The notes: generated by a model not told the origin, from the letters alone. A stretch of DNA of 41,645 bases from Elusimicrobiota bacterium (GCA_016207665.1 JACQPG010000082.1:1-41645), one strand, 5' to 3'; counted from the first letter of the stretch, positions 7,241-16,129 are shown. Numbers and translations: made by a program.

Positions 7241-10200
7241 ATGTTAAGAACTCGCGGCTTGGTCGGTTTGCTTTTGGCTCTGGGCGTCGCGGTTCCAGGG
7301 CCTGCCGCCGAGCTTTCGCCCACCACGGAGCTTCCCGAGCCGTTTATAGGCCATTCGCTTCTCTCCCATGGCTCATTTCTCTATCACGTAGGCGGTCTCG
7401 GGGGCGGAGGGGTCGCCAGCGCGCACAAGGTCTTTTTCGCCCCCATACAGGCCTCGGGCGCTCTCGGCGACTGGACCGAGGGCGAATCGCTGCCGGAAGG
7501 GGTGTTCTTCCATTCCGGAGTCAGCGCCAACGGGGCGTTATACGCGTTGGGCGGATTCCACTTCACCGAGGGCATCGAGATTTCCAACCAGGTGCTTTTC
7601 AGCCGCATCGGACCGGATGGCCGGCCGGGTCCGTGGTCCTTGACCCAACCCTTGCCCCAGGCGGTGTTCTTCCTGAGCGCAGCCGCCTATGGCGGCCGCA
7701 TCTACGCCACGGGGGGTTGGGATGGGACGGCTCTCAGCCAGGGAGTGGTCTCCGCCCGAATGCGCGAGGACGGATCCTTGGATCCGTGGAGGGCCGAGCG
7801 CGATCTGCCCGAGGGAGTCTACACCCACGCGGCGGTGTCCGACGGCACGCTTTATGTGCTGGGCGGAGCCATCAGCGGCGGGTCGGTGATACACGACTCG
7901 GTCTACGCCGCGGGCATTCAGGCCGATGGCACGCTCTCCCCGTGGGCGCTGGCCAGCCGCCTTCCCTCGCCTTTGGCCAATCACGCGGCCAGCGTGGCCA
8001 ACGGCCGCATCTGGGTCTCGGGCGGCTGGAACGGCAGCTCTCCCACCTCCTCGATCTATGAGGTGCCGGCAAGCCTCGGGGTGCTGGGCGAGTGGAGCGT
8101 GGCCGCCACATTGCCTCGCCCGCTCTATTTCCTGTCCCAGACCGCGACCGCGCGGCATCTTTATATCAGCGGAGGCAGCGACAACGTCAATCCGCAGAGC
8201 GGCGTGTTCTACATGCCACTGCCCGATCCGCCTCGCCCGGCCGATCGCTTGGCTCCGCGCACGGAGCTGGCGATCGGAGAGCCGCGCTTCGGCGGCGCGC
8301 CGGTGTTCGTCTCGAGCAGGACCGAGTTTTCGCTATCGGCGGTCGATGACCGGCAGGAGATCGGCGACGGCGCCGGCGACGGCGTCGCTTTCACTCTCTA
8401 CGCGGTCGATGGCACCGAGTTGGCCGCCTACACCGCCCCTTTCAAGATCGATTCGGAGGGAGCGCGGGCGGTCCGCTTCCTGAGCGAGGATCGGGCCGGC
8501 AACCGCGAGCTGGAACGCTCCGCCTTCGTCTCGGTCGACCGCACCGCTCCGGTCTCCAGCCTCGTGGCCGGCTCCCCGCAGGCCCGGCTCGTCTCGGGAG
8601 AGCTCATAGTCAGCTCTCGCACTCAGTTGGCCGTCTCGGCCGATGACCCGGTTTCAAACGGCGTCTCCTCTGGCCTGGATCGCGTGATCTTCGCCGTGGA
8701 TGGAGGCCCCTGGAGCCCATACTCTTCTCCCTTCGCCCTGTCCGGCGATGGGTCTCATGCGATACTCACCCAGGGCCATGATCGCGTGGGCAATGCCGAG
8801 GCGGTCCGCTCCACGACGCTGTTCGTCGACGCGAGCGCTCCCGCCTCCGATATAGCGGTTTCCCCTCCCCCCTATCAGCCCCAGGACGGCGGCTCGCCGA
8901 TCTTGGGCCAGTCCTCGGATCTGTCGTTGTCGGCCCAGGACCCGGTGGTCGGGGGCATCGCCTCGGGAGTCAGCCAAATCCTTTACTCGGTGGACGGCGG
9001 ATCGAGGACCGCGGCTCAAGGCCCATTCACCCTGGCCGAGGGATCCCATCAGCTGTCCTTCGCGGCCGTCGATCATGTCGGCAATCAGGAGCCCGAGAAC
9101 AATCGCTCGTATCGGGTCGACGCGACGGCTCCGGTCAGCGCTCTCGAGCTTGGGGATCCCGTGATCTCGCTTTTCGGCGTCAGCTGGGCCAGTCCCCGGA
9201 CCCCGATCATGATCTCGGCCGTGGATCCCGTCTCCAACGGGGTATCGGCCGGCGTGGCGGGGATCCTCTATAGCGTGGATGGCGGAGCCGATCAGCGGGT
9301 CGGCGGATCATTCACCCTGCCCGCCGGACGCCATGCGGTGAGTTTCGGAGCCCTTGATAATGCCGGCAACGCCGAGGAGCGGCAATCGGTGCTGGTCACG
9401 GTGGACAGCTTTCTCAGCGACTCGTTGGCGGGCATAGATTCGATCACGCTTTCAGGAGGCGCGCAGGCCAGCGGGGTCTTGCGCACCAACGGCCAATTCG
9501 TGGCCAATGGCAAGTCCTCGGTGGAGGGCGATGTTTGGGCCATGAGCGCGGTATTGACCGGCAAAAGCAGCGTCAGCGGCGAGATACATGAGGGGCAGGC
9601 GAGCTTGCCGGAAAATCCCCTCGATATCGCCGCTGCGCAGGCCTGGGCCGAGTCCCATCATGACAATTCCTCCATACCGCCGGCCTACATCAAGGAGGGC
9701 GCGCTGGTCCTCGAAAGCGATGAAACGCTGACTCTCGGCGCCGGGGTCTATTTCTTCAGCGGCATCAAGATGTCGGGCAAGTCGAGCCTGGCCGTCTCGG
9801 GGCAAGCCCAGGCTTTCGTGACGGGCTCGATCGCGATCAGCGGCTCGGCCTCGATCAACGGCTCGGGCAAGGCCTCGGATCTCTGGATCGCGGCGATGGG
9901 AGACTTCGATCTTTCTGGCAAGGGCCGCGCCGCGCTGCATATTTACGCCCCTTCCGGCAGGCTGTCGCTTTCCGGCGGCGGCCTGTTCGCCGGGCGAGCC
10001 TTCGCCCGAGCGGTGTCGCTCTCCGGGCACAGCGCCCAGCCCTCCACCGAGTCGTTGCCGCCGGTCCGGCACCGGGGCAAGGGCCGCCTGGTCGTCAAAA
10101 CGCGCGATCCAGAGTCCCGGGAGGATAAAGAGGAGGGCGCCGAGCTCAATGGCCGGAAGATCGACGTGGTCTTGAGCCGGATCGAGCCCATGGCGCCCGA

Positions 10201-11083
10201 GGTCCAGCCTGACGATTCCTCCGTGAGCGGCGTTCCCGGCCGGTTTGATCAGGCCGGGAACGCCGGAGGAGGAGCCTCGGATCGCCCCGAGTTGGAGAGG
10301 CAGCCCAAGACTGCATCCGGGTCCGTTTTGGCTAATGCCCTGCGCTTTTCATCCTCGGCGGCCTGCGGCTTCGTGGGAACATCAGGCAACGCCGTGCGCT
10401 CCGCGGACCAGTCGGCGGTGCTGATTCCCGAGGGAGCCGTTTCGGGCGGCGCCGCGGTGACCATCGCCCCGGCGAGGGCCGATCAAATCGAGCGATCGCG
10501 TCGCCAGGAATCCATCGAGAAGCAGAACCTGCGCGCCGCGGGGCCGGGCGTCGAATTCGGCCCGGAGGGCATGCGATTCCAAAAGGCCGTGACCTTGGAG
10601 CTTCCGTACGATCCGGCCAATCTTCCTGAGGGTTGGACCGAGGCGAATCTGGCCGTCCACTATTGGAACCCCGCCAAGGGCGATTGGGAGACCTTGGAAT
10701 CGAGCGTGGATACCCAGGCGCGAGTGGTGCGGGCCCAGACCGAGCATTTCTCGCTCTATCAGGTGTTCGCCGCGCCTCAGGCGCCTTCAGTGGCGGCCGG
10801 GGAGTTGGCCTTCGGGGAGGTTTATGCCTATCCCAACCCGGCTCGCCGGGGCCGCAACCCGGTGATACACGTGGAGGCAGGCTCGGCCGATTCCGTGCAA
10901 ATACGCGTCTATGACTCGGCGGGAGAACTCAAGCACAGCGCCGAGTTGAGCGGCCCGCGCTCCGCCTTCGAATACGCCTGGGACGTCGGCGGGGCGGGCA
11001 GCGGGGTCTACATTTTCGTGGTCAACGCCTCCAAAGGAGGCTCGAGCATACGCCGCTCGGGCCGTTTCATGGTGATCAAATGA
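7241..11083 (+). CDS. Large modular surface protein: kelch-like, Ig-like repeats, polymer-forming-like, ZU5-like and FlgD-like C-terminal domains
   Basis: A 1280-residue secreted protein with a clear signal peptide (about 1-23, ending GPAAE). Residues about 40-330 hold six kelch-type units with the Gly-Gly pattern (LYALGGF, IYATGGW, LYVLGGA, IWVSGGW, LYISGGS). About 340-725 contains four copies of an Ig-like module of OmpL47/Big type. Later copies start VDRTAPVS/VDASAPAS/VDATAPVS near 431, 528 and 625 and carry the YSVDGG turn and VGNQE-like ends. About 726-930 is a beta-solenoid-like region rich in LSGKSS/SGSAS repeats, recalling polymer-forming adhesins. About 1030-1180 looks ZU5-like (VLIPEGAV, HYWNPAKGDWETL). 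The last 85 residues form a FlgD/type IX-like terminal domain (YPNPARRG, GSGVYIF, final FMVIK). It overlaps the next PorV-like gene by ATGA. Confidence 0.87.
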   Translation: MLRTRGLVGLLLALGVAVPGPAAELSPTTELPEPFIGHSLLSHGSFLYHVGGLGGGGVASAHKVFFAPIQASGALGDWTEGESLPEGVFFHSGVSANGALYALGGFHFTEGIEISNQVLFSRIGPDGRPGPWSLTQPLPQAVFFLSAAAYGGRIYATGGWDGTALSQGVVSARMREDGSLDPWRAERDLPEGVYTHAAVSDGTLYVLGGAISGGSVIHDSVYAAGIQADGTLSPWALASRLPSPLANHAASVANGRIWVSGGWNGSSPTSSIYEVPASLGVLGEWSVAATLPRPLYFLSQTATARHLYISGGSDNVNPQSGVFYMPLPDPPRPADRLAPRTELAIGEPRFGGAPVFVSSRTEFSLSAVDDRQEIGDGAGDGVAFTLYAVDGTELAAYTAPFKIDSEGARAVRFLSEDRAGNRELERSAFVSVDRTAPVSSLVAGSPQARLVSGELIVSSRTQLAVSADDPVSNGVSSGLDRVIFAVDGGPWSPYSSPFALSGDGSHAILTQGHDRVGNAEAVRSTTLFVDASAPASDIAVSPPPYQPQDGGSPILGQSSDLSLSAQDPVVGGIASGVSQILYSVDGGSRTAAQGPFTLAEGSHQLSFAAVDHVGNQEPENNRSYRVDATAPVSALELGDPVISLFGVSWASPRTPIMISAVDPVSNGVSAGVAGILYSVDGGADQRVGGSFTLPAGRHAVSFGALDNAGNAEERQSVLVTVDSFLSDSLAGIDSITLSGGAQASGVLRTNGQFVANGKSSVEGDVWAMSAVLTGKSSVSGEIHEGQASLPENPLDIAAAQAWAESHHDNSSIPPAYIKEGALVLESDETLTLGAGVYFFSGIKMSGKSSLAVSGQAQAFVTGSIAISGSASINGSGKASDLWIAAMGDFDLSGKGRAALHIYAPSGRLSLSGGGLFAGRAFARAVSLSGHSAQPSTESLPPVRHRGKGRLVVKTRDPESREDKEEGAELNGRKIDVVLSRIEPMAPEVQPDDSSVSGVPGRFDQAGNAGGGASDRPELERQPKTASGSVLANALRFSSSAACGFVGTSGNAVRSADQSAVLIPEGAVSGGAAVTIAPARADQIERSRRQESIEKQNLRAAGPGVEFGPEGMRFQKAVTLELPYDPANLPEGWTEANLAVHYWNPAKGDWETLESSVDTQARVVRAQTEHFSLYQVFAAPQAPSVAAGELAFGEVYAYPNPARRGRNPVIHVEAGSADSVQIRVYDSAGELKHSAELSGPRSAFEYAWDVGGAGSGVYIFVVNASKGGSSIRRSGRFMVIK

Positions 11084-12006
11084 ACGGGCAGGGGATCGCC
11101 GCGCTGGTCTTGGCCTTGGGCTCCTGGGCCTCGGCTCAGGAAACGGGGAGCTTTTTGCGCATCACCCCCGGCGCGCGGCCCATGGCCATGGGCGAGGCCT
11201 TCACGGCCGTGGCGGGCGATCTCAACGCCCTTGCGGCAAACCCGGCCGGACTGGCTCAGATCTCGGGCCGGCACGCCGCCTTCATGCACGCCGAGCTCTT
11301 CGAGGGCTCGCGCTACGATTTTCTGGGCTATGGCCAGAATCTGAGCGGCGCCGGCCCTTTCTCGGGCGGGGCGGTGGCGGTCGGCGCGCAGAGGCTGTCT
11401 TACGCGGATATGGAGGCCAGGGACGAGCAGGGCCAGTCCGCGGGCTCATTGTCCGCCTCGGACTCGGCTTTTTCCTTGGCCTATAGCCGCTCGCTTTTGG
11501 GCTGGGATTGGGGCTTGGGCGTCAAATGGATCGAGAGCCGTCTGGCTGATTCCTCGGCGAGAGGCGCGGCCTTCGATCTGGGCTTGGGCCATTCGCTTTC
11601 CGCGGCGAGCCTGCCCTTGCGCGTCGGTATGGCCGTGCAGAATTTGGGTCCCGGAGTGCGATTCGAGCAGGAACGCGAGAATCTGCCCCTGGCCGTCTCC
11701 TTCGGAGGAGCCGCGCGAGTGGCCGGCTCGCTGCTGATCTCCGCGGACATAAAGCATCGCCCGCATAGCGCCAAGACCTCATTCGGCGTGGGCACGGAAT
11801 ATGCCGTGCTGCCCGCCCTGTCCTTCAGGGCCGGCTATTCCGCCTTGAGCGCCTCTGCCCGATCGGGAAGCGACTTCGCCGGCCGGCTTGGCGGCTTGGG
11901 CCTGGGATTCGGCTTCAAGCTGAGATCCCTGTCGCTGGACTACGCTTTCTCGCCCTACGGAGAGCTCGGCAACGCTCAGCGAGTCTCGCTCGGAATCCGG
12001 CTCTGA
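11080..12006 (+). CDS. PorV/PorQ-family outer-membrane protein
   Basis: A 308-residue barrel protein with a signal peptide (about 1-19, cleaved after SWASA). The mature start (GSFLRITPGARPMAMGEAFTA) and the LNALAANPAGLAQ motif are hallmarks of PorV/PorQ (UPF0164) proteins. Alternating amphipathic strands run to the C-terminus, which ends in an aromatic-poor IRL. Unlike the copy at 4519-6339 it has no TPR extension, so this is the usual family length. Its ATG overlaps the stop of the 1280-residue surface protein, suggesting the two are made together as carrier or anchor and cargo. Its last 31 bases overlap the 3' end of the convergent YihY-like gene. Confidence 0.85.
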   Translation: MNGQGIAALVLALGSWASAQETGSFLRITPGARPMAMGEAFTAVAGDLNALAANPAGLAQISGRHAAFMHAELFEGSRYDFLGYGQNLSGAGPFSGGAVAVGAQRLSYADMEARDEQGQSAGSLSASDSAFSLAYSRSLLGWDWGLGVKWIESRLADSSARGAAFDLGLGHSLSAASLPLRVGMAVQNLGPGVRFEQERENLPLAVSFGGAARVAGSLLISADIKHRPHSAKTSFGVGTEYAVLPALSFRAGYSALSASARSGSDFAGRLGGLGLGFGFKLRSLSLDYAFSPYGELGNAQRVSLGIRL

Positions 12007-12851
12007 GGCCTCCTGGAGCCGCGGTTCTTGGAAAAGACCTGAGTGAATTCCGCGCCGAAATAGAATATCTGGGCACAATAATAGGTCCACAACAGTATCA
12101 AGATCACCGAGCCGGCCGCGCCATAGGCGCTGGAAGCCCTCTTGCCGAGATAGATGCCGAGCAGGAAGTTGCCGAGAGTAAAGAGCAAGGCCGTGACCAA
12201 TGCCCCTATCCAGACGTCATGCCAGGAGATCCTGGCGTCCGGCAGGAATTTATAGATGACGGCGAACAAGAGCGTGATCGTCCCGATGGAGAGAAGAATG
12301 TTCAGCCCTTGAAGAACGAGCTCCGGCACGGGGAGGAACGCCGTCAGATATTTTCCCGCCGCGGCGATGGCGATGCTGGCGCCGAGCGAGAGCAGAAGCA
12401 ATAGGCCGACGAAGAGCACGAAGGCCAGGGAAATGAGCCGGCCCCAGAGATAGCCAAGCCAGCCCCGGCGTCGCGGCGATACCTCCCATATCTGGTTGAG
12501 CGAGACCCTCAGCTCGTTGACCACGGCGCTGGCCCCGGCCAGCAATGTCCCCAGGCCGAAAAGCGTGGCCAGCAGCCCGGAGCGCGGACGATAGAGAGCA
12601 TGCTGGAGCAAATTCTGCACCGCCTCCGCCGCTGAAGGCCCGATCAATTCCTGCAATTGCTGGGCCACCAGGCCTTGAGCCGCGCGCGAGCCGAAAAAAA
12701 GGCCTACGATGCTGATGGCGATGACCAGCAGCGGCGCCAGTGAAAAGACCATGTAATAAGCCAGGGCCGCTCCCAGGCGCTGAACGTTATCGCGGCTCCA
12801 CTCGCGATAGGACTCCCAAAGCAAGGTTTTGAGGTCGGAGCGCGTGTCCAT
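11976..12851 (-). CDS. YihY/BrkB-family inner-membrane protein
   Basis: A 291-residue membrane protein of the YihY/virulence factor BrkB family, often misnamed ribonuclease BN. The family signature near the N-terminus is present (RLGAALAYYMVFSLAPLLVIAI). So are the GASAVVNELRVSLNQIWEV segment and the late SAYGAAGSVILILLWTYYCAQIFYFGAEFTQ motif. About six membrane segments are predicted by eye. Its molecular function is not established in the family. It starts with ATG at 12851, 50 bases after the stop of the histidine kinase gene upstream, so it may be co-transcribed with it. Its 3' end overlaps the convergent PorV-like gene by 31 bases. Confidence 0.92.
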   Translation of the reverse strand: MDTRSDLKTLLWESYREWSRDNVQRLGAALAYYMVFSLAPLLVIAISIVGLFFGSRAAQGLVAQQLQELIGPSAAEAVQNLLQHALYRPRSGLLATLFGLGTLLAGASAVVNELRVSLNQIWEVSPRRRGWLGYLWGRLISLAFVLFVGLLLLLSLGASIAIAAAGKYLTAFLPVPELVLQGLNILLSIGTITLLFAVIYKFLPDARISWHDVWIGALVTALLFTLGNFLLGIYLGKRASSAYGAAGSVILILLWTYYCAQIFYFGAEFTQVFSKNRGSRRPQSRIPSETR

Positions 12852-12901
12852 GGCGAATCTTCTAGCACATTGATCGGGAAAAGGCCATGAACGCGGTGTA
12901 G

Positions 12902-14548
12902 TTAGCGGGCGGCCAGCGGCAGCACGAAGAAAAACTCAGAGCCCTTGCCTTCCTGGCTCCTGACCTGGAGCCGGCTGCCTTGCTTGTTCAAGAGCTGCTG
13001 CACCGAGTACAGGCCCACTCCGGTGCCTCGGGCCATCGCCTGGCTCTTCTCGGTGCGATAGAGCCCGGCAAGCGCCTGGCGCAAATCCTCTGGGCTCATG
13101 CCGATGCCGGTGTCCTTCACGTAGAAACGGATAAAACCGGGAGAGTCGATCTCCACCCCGGCCGAGATCCGTCCGCCCTCCGGCGTGTATTTGACCGCGT
13201 TGCTCAGGAGATTTTCCATGATCCGGATCAGGGCCAACGGATCGGCGCGCACGAGGGTCGGCTGGGATGGGAGATGAAGGCGGATTCCGAGCTTCTTGGC
13301 TTCGGTGGCGTGGGCTTGCGTATGGGACGCCTGGAAAAAAACCTCGTTGGCGTCGACCAAAGCCGGAGAATTCCCGGCCGTGGCCATGGAGTCGATGTTC
13401 AACCTGAGCCGGCGGATATTCCGGTCCATGGTCTGGAGAAAGAGCTCTTCCTTCTCCGGAGCGTGGATGTTTCGAGCGAGGAGCTGAGAATAACCCAGTA
13501 TGGGCGCTAGAGGCGTCCGCAGATCATGCACCCTCTCGATGAATTCGTCGATCCGCCCTTGAGGTTCGCGCCGTTCGTCCCGAGCGCGGGTGGCCTGGCC
13601 TGGCGCGGTCCTGCCGAGGAAGAACGAGCGGGTGACCCGGCCTTGGGCGGAGCGGCTTTCAACCAGCGAGGCCCCGGAGCGCGAAAGCTTGAACTTGGCG
13701 GCCTGCAGGCGAAGCAGGCTCTCTGGACGGGCTGCCGTGGAGGTTAGGGCCTGATGCCGCACTGTCACCGCCACCATGGATGTCGTGGGTTTCATCTCGA
13801 TCCAAATCCGGCCGCCCTCGGGGGTTTCCTCGATCGCTTCTCGGATCAGATAACCGAGAGCGGACTCCAACGAATTCTCATTGCTCGATGCCGACATTTC
13901 CAAAGGAGGTAGGTCGATGTTCAGTTCGACATTTTTGCGGGCGGCCAGCGCCTTTTGACTTGCAAAAGCCCTGAGCGCGGGTATCCGGACGTCGTCGATC
14001 GCTTTGAGCGATAGGGCGCTTCCCCGAGCGATGCTCATGACGCTGTCGACGGCGCCGTTCATGGTCTCGATCCGGGCCTGGATCGCTCGATAAACGCGTT
14101 CATCCCGTTTCGAAACGAGCTCGGGGATAAGCCGTTCGATCTCATCGAGGCTTGATGAGAAGACAGCTTTGACGGCCTCGGAGCGCTCCCTGTGGGCCGA
14201 GCCCGCGTAGCCGAAAACGCGATTGGCGAGCCCTTCCCAGTTGAGGCTGGAGGCGATGTCATGTCCCGAGGTCCAGAGCTGCGAGTCGGAGGGCTCGCGC
14301 AGCCCTTGATGTTCTCGCAGGGCCAGCTCCACCTCTCCAAGGGGCATTCGAGGGATAATCGCGGGGAGCGTGGCGCCGAGCTTGGGGGGCAACGCGGCTC
14401 TAGGCGTCGTATCGGCGCGGCGCAGAGTCCAAGTCGCCAGGCGGCCTAGCCGGGAGACAACGCCGATGCGTTGAACCGGCCTCCTCTCTGAAGCGGAGGC
14501 CTCCTGGGGGAGCGATAAGGCCAGGACAAGAATCAGCCCCAAGCGCAT
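12902..14548 (-). CDS. Histidine kinase with signal peptide and a degenerate second kinase module
   Basis: A 548-residue protein. Residues 1-20 look like a cleavable signal peptide (MRLGLILVLALSLPQEASAS) and no other membrane segment is seen. The C-terminal half is a complete kinase core: phosphoacceptor His341 (VHDLRTPLAP), N box with Asn450 (NLLSNAVKYTPEGG), G1 (DTGIGM, about 479-484) and G2 (GTGVGL, about 508-513). The N-terminal half contains a weaker copy: GHDIASSLNW near 95 and YLIREAIEETPEGGRIW near 233-249. The latter matches an N box in shape but lacks the key Asn and has no glycine boxes after it. There is no receiver domain, and no response regulator gene beside it. A cleaved, exported kinase would lack ATP, so the leader may act as a membrane anchor or the true start may lie downstream. 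Confidence 0.85.
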   Translation of the reverse strand: MRLGLILVLALSLPQEASASERRPVQRIGVVSRLGRLATWTLRRADTTPRAALPPKLGATLPAIIPRMPLGEVELALREHQGLREPSDSQLWTSGHDIASSLNWEGLANRVFGYAGSAHRERSEAVKAVFSSSLDEIERLIPELVSKRDERVYRAIQARIETMNGAVDSVMSIARGSALSLKAIDDVRIPALRAFASQKALAARKNVELNIDLPPLEMSASSNENSLESALGYLIREAIEETPEGGRIWIEMKPTTSMVAVTVRHQALTSTAARPESLLRLQAAKFKLSRSGASLVESRSAQGRVTRSFFLGRTAPGQATRARDERREPQGRIDEFIERVHDLRTPLAPILGYSQLLARNIHAPEKEELFLQTMDRNIRRLRLNIDSMATAGNSPALVDANEVFFQASHTQAHATEAKKLGIRLHLPSQPTLVRADPLALIRIMENLLSNAVKYTPEGGRISAGVEIDSPGFIRFYVKDTGIGMSPEDLRQALAGLYRTEKSQAMARGTGVGLYSVQQLLNKQGSRLQVRSQEGKGSEFFFVLPLAAR

Positions 14549-14565
14549 AAGCCTATTTTAGGCTT
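14549..14565 (-). repeat. Inverted repeat abutting the kinase start codon
   Basis: AAGCCTA and TAGGCTT form 7-bp arms around a 3-base loop, ending directly at the ATG at 14548. A run of seven T (minus strand, 14572-14566) precedes it. No ribosome-binding site is visible, so the hairpin occupies the place where one would be. It could be an operator or a translational control element. Confidence 0.5.
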
Positions 14566-14605
14566 AAAAAAACGGGACTTTGAGGGCCTTTTGGGCGAAA
14601 GGGAT

Positions 14606-14622
14606 TAGGCCTAAAGACCTAA
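14606..14622 (+). repeat. TAGGCC(T/A)AAAGACC(T/C)AA motif, copy 1
   Basis: A 17-base motif beginning with the 8-base palindrome TAGGCCTA. A close copy occurs at 23044-23060 in another intergenic region; about 15 of 18 aligned bases agree. This copy covers the stop codon of the aldehyde dehydrogenase gene and the start of the 70-base gap before the kinase gene. Function unknown. Confidence 0.35.
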
Positions 14623-16127
14623 GAGGGATCCCCGAATACCGAGTAATGCCAGGGTTTGCGAGCCGCGCCGGTGGTCTCGATCATCACATGCTTGGCCACG
14701 GTATATTCCTCGAGGGCGTATTTCGACATGTCCTTGCCCGAGCCCGACTGCTTGAAGCCTCCATGCGGCATCTCGGAGCAGAGCGGCAGATGGTCGTTGA
14801 TCCAGACCGTGCCGAAACGCAGCGCCGAGGAGACCCGGAAAGCCTTGTGCACGTCCTTGGTCCAGACGCTGCCGGCTAGGCCGTAGGGAACGTCGTTGGC
14901 CAGCGCCACGGCCTCGCCCTCGTCCTTGAAGGGAAGGAGGCAAACCACGGGGCCGAATATCTCCCTTTGGACCAGCTCCGAGTCCTGCGCGGCTCCCTGG
15001 ACCACGGTCGGCTCCATATAAAATCCCTTCTTCAGGCTCTTAGGCCGGCCGCCTCCCGCCAGTATCTTGGCCGTTTTCGCCCTCTGCAGGAATCCCTCGA
15101 CGCGATCGCGTTGCTCCGAGCAAACCAGCGGTCCCATGTCGGTCTCGGGCTTGGAGGGATCGCCGACGCGTATCTTGCCCACTTCCCTCAGGAAAGCCTC
15201 GGAGAATTTCTTGAGCGCTCCCTCCTGGACATAGAGGCGAGTGGCGGCCGTGCAATCCTGACCGCAGTTGACGAATGCGCCCACCACCGCGCCCTGCACG
15301 GCTGCCGCGATATCGGCGTCCTCGAACACCACGAAGGGCGCCTTGCCGCCAAGCTCGAAGTGGAGTTTCTTGACGCTGGGAGCCGCCTGCGTCATGATCT
15401 TCTTGCCGGTCTCGGTGTCTCCGGTAAATGAGATCATGCGAATGTCCGGATGGGAGGTGAGCAGGCGGCCGGTCTCTTCCGCCCCGGTCAACACGTTGAT
15501 GACGCCTTCCGGGATGCCCGCCTCCAAGGCGAGCCTGGCCATCTCGAGGGTCGTCAGCGGCGTGAGCTCGGACGGCTTGATCACGGCCGTATTGCCGGCC
15601 GCCAAGGCAGGTCCCAGTTTCCAGGCGGCCATCATCATCGGGTAATTCCAGGGCGCGATCAAGGCCACGGGCCCGACCGGCTCCCGTCGCAACAGCGAGG
15701 TATAGCCGGCGCTGTACTCCGAGGACGCCGCGCCCTCGAGCAGACGGCAGCCTCCGGCGAAAAAACGTAGATTGTCCACGGCGAAAGGGATGTCCCCATC
15801 CTTGGCCAGCTTCATCGGCTTGCCGGTATTGGCCGACTCGAGCGCGGCCAGCTCGGCGAGATGTTCCTCGATCAACGAGGACCACTTGAGCAATAACCCG
15901 GCTCTTTCGGCGGGCGATTTGCCGGACCAAGCGCCGGATTCGAAGGCCTTCTTGGCGGCCGCCACGGCCTGGTTGACCTCCAATGGGCTGGCGTCGAAGG
16001 TCTCGGCGATGATCTCCTCGTTCGCCGGATTGATGATGTCGCGCGTATGACCCTTGGCGGAGGTGATCCATTTCCCTCCGACCATCATCTTGGCTGTCCT
16101 GCTCTTGGCGGTGGCGGTGGTGGCCAT
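14619..16127 (-). CDS. patD: Aldehyde dehydrogenase, gamma-aminobutyraldehyde dehydrogenase (PatD) type
   Basis: A 502-residue NAD(P)-dependent aldehyde dehydrogenase. The start is the ATG at 16127, two bases after the stop of the aminotransferase gene, with GAGGA as ribosome-binding site; the open frame upstream of it is not coding. The catalytic Cys lies in GQDCTAATRL, the general-base Glu in HFELGGKAP, and the cofactor loop is FTGDTETGK. PatD-like features are WNYPMMMAAWKLGPALAAGN, CTAATRLY and SEMPHGGFKQSGSGKDMS. It would oxidise 4-aminobutanal to GABA, or 5-aminopentanal to 5-aminovalerate, straight after the putrescine aminotransferase encoded next to it. The family is certain; the exact substrate is inferred from sequence style and context. 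Confidence 0.88.
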   Translation of the reverse strand: MATTATAKSRTAKMMVGGKWITSAKGHTRDIINPANEEIIAETFDASPLEVNQAVAAAKKAFESGAWSGKSPAERAGLLLKWSSLIEEHLAELAALESANTGKPMKLAKDGDIPFAVDNLRFFAGGCRLLEGAASSEYSAGYTSLLRREPVGPVALIAPWNYPMMMAAWKLGPALAAGNTAVIKPSELTPLTTLEMARLALEAGIPEGVINVLTGAEETGRLLTSHPDIRMISFTGDTETGKKIMTQAAPSVKKLHFELGGKAPFVVFEDADIAAAVQGAVVGAFVNCGQDCTAATRLYVQEGALKKFSEAFLREVGKIRVGDPSKPETDMGPLVCSEQRDRVEGFLQRAKTAKILAGGGRPKSLKKGFYMEPTVVQGAAQDSELVQREIFGPVVCLLPFKDEGEAVALANDVPYGLAGSVWTKDVHKAFRVSSALRFGTVWINDHLPLCSEMPHGGFKQSGSGKDMSKYALEEYTVAKHVMIETTGAARKPWHYSVFGDPS

Positions 16128-16129
16128 GG

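Noticed and set aside
14566-14618. Intrinsic terminator after the aldehyde dehydrogenase gene
   Set aside because: A T7 run is present, but no GC-rich stem directly precedes it; the only pairing (CCTTT with AAAGG) is 14 or more bases away.
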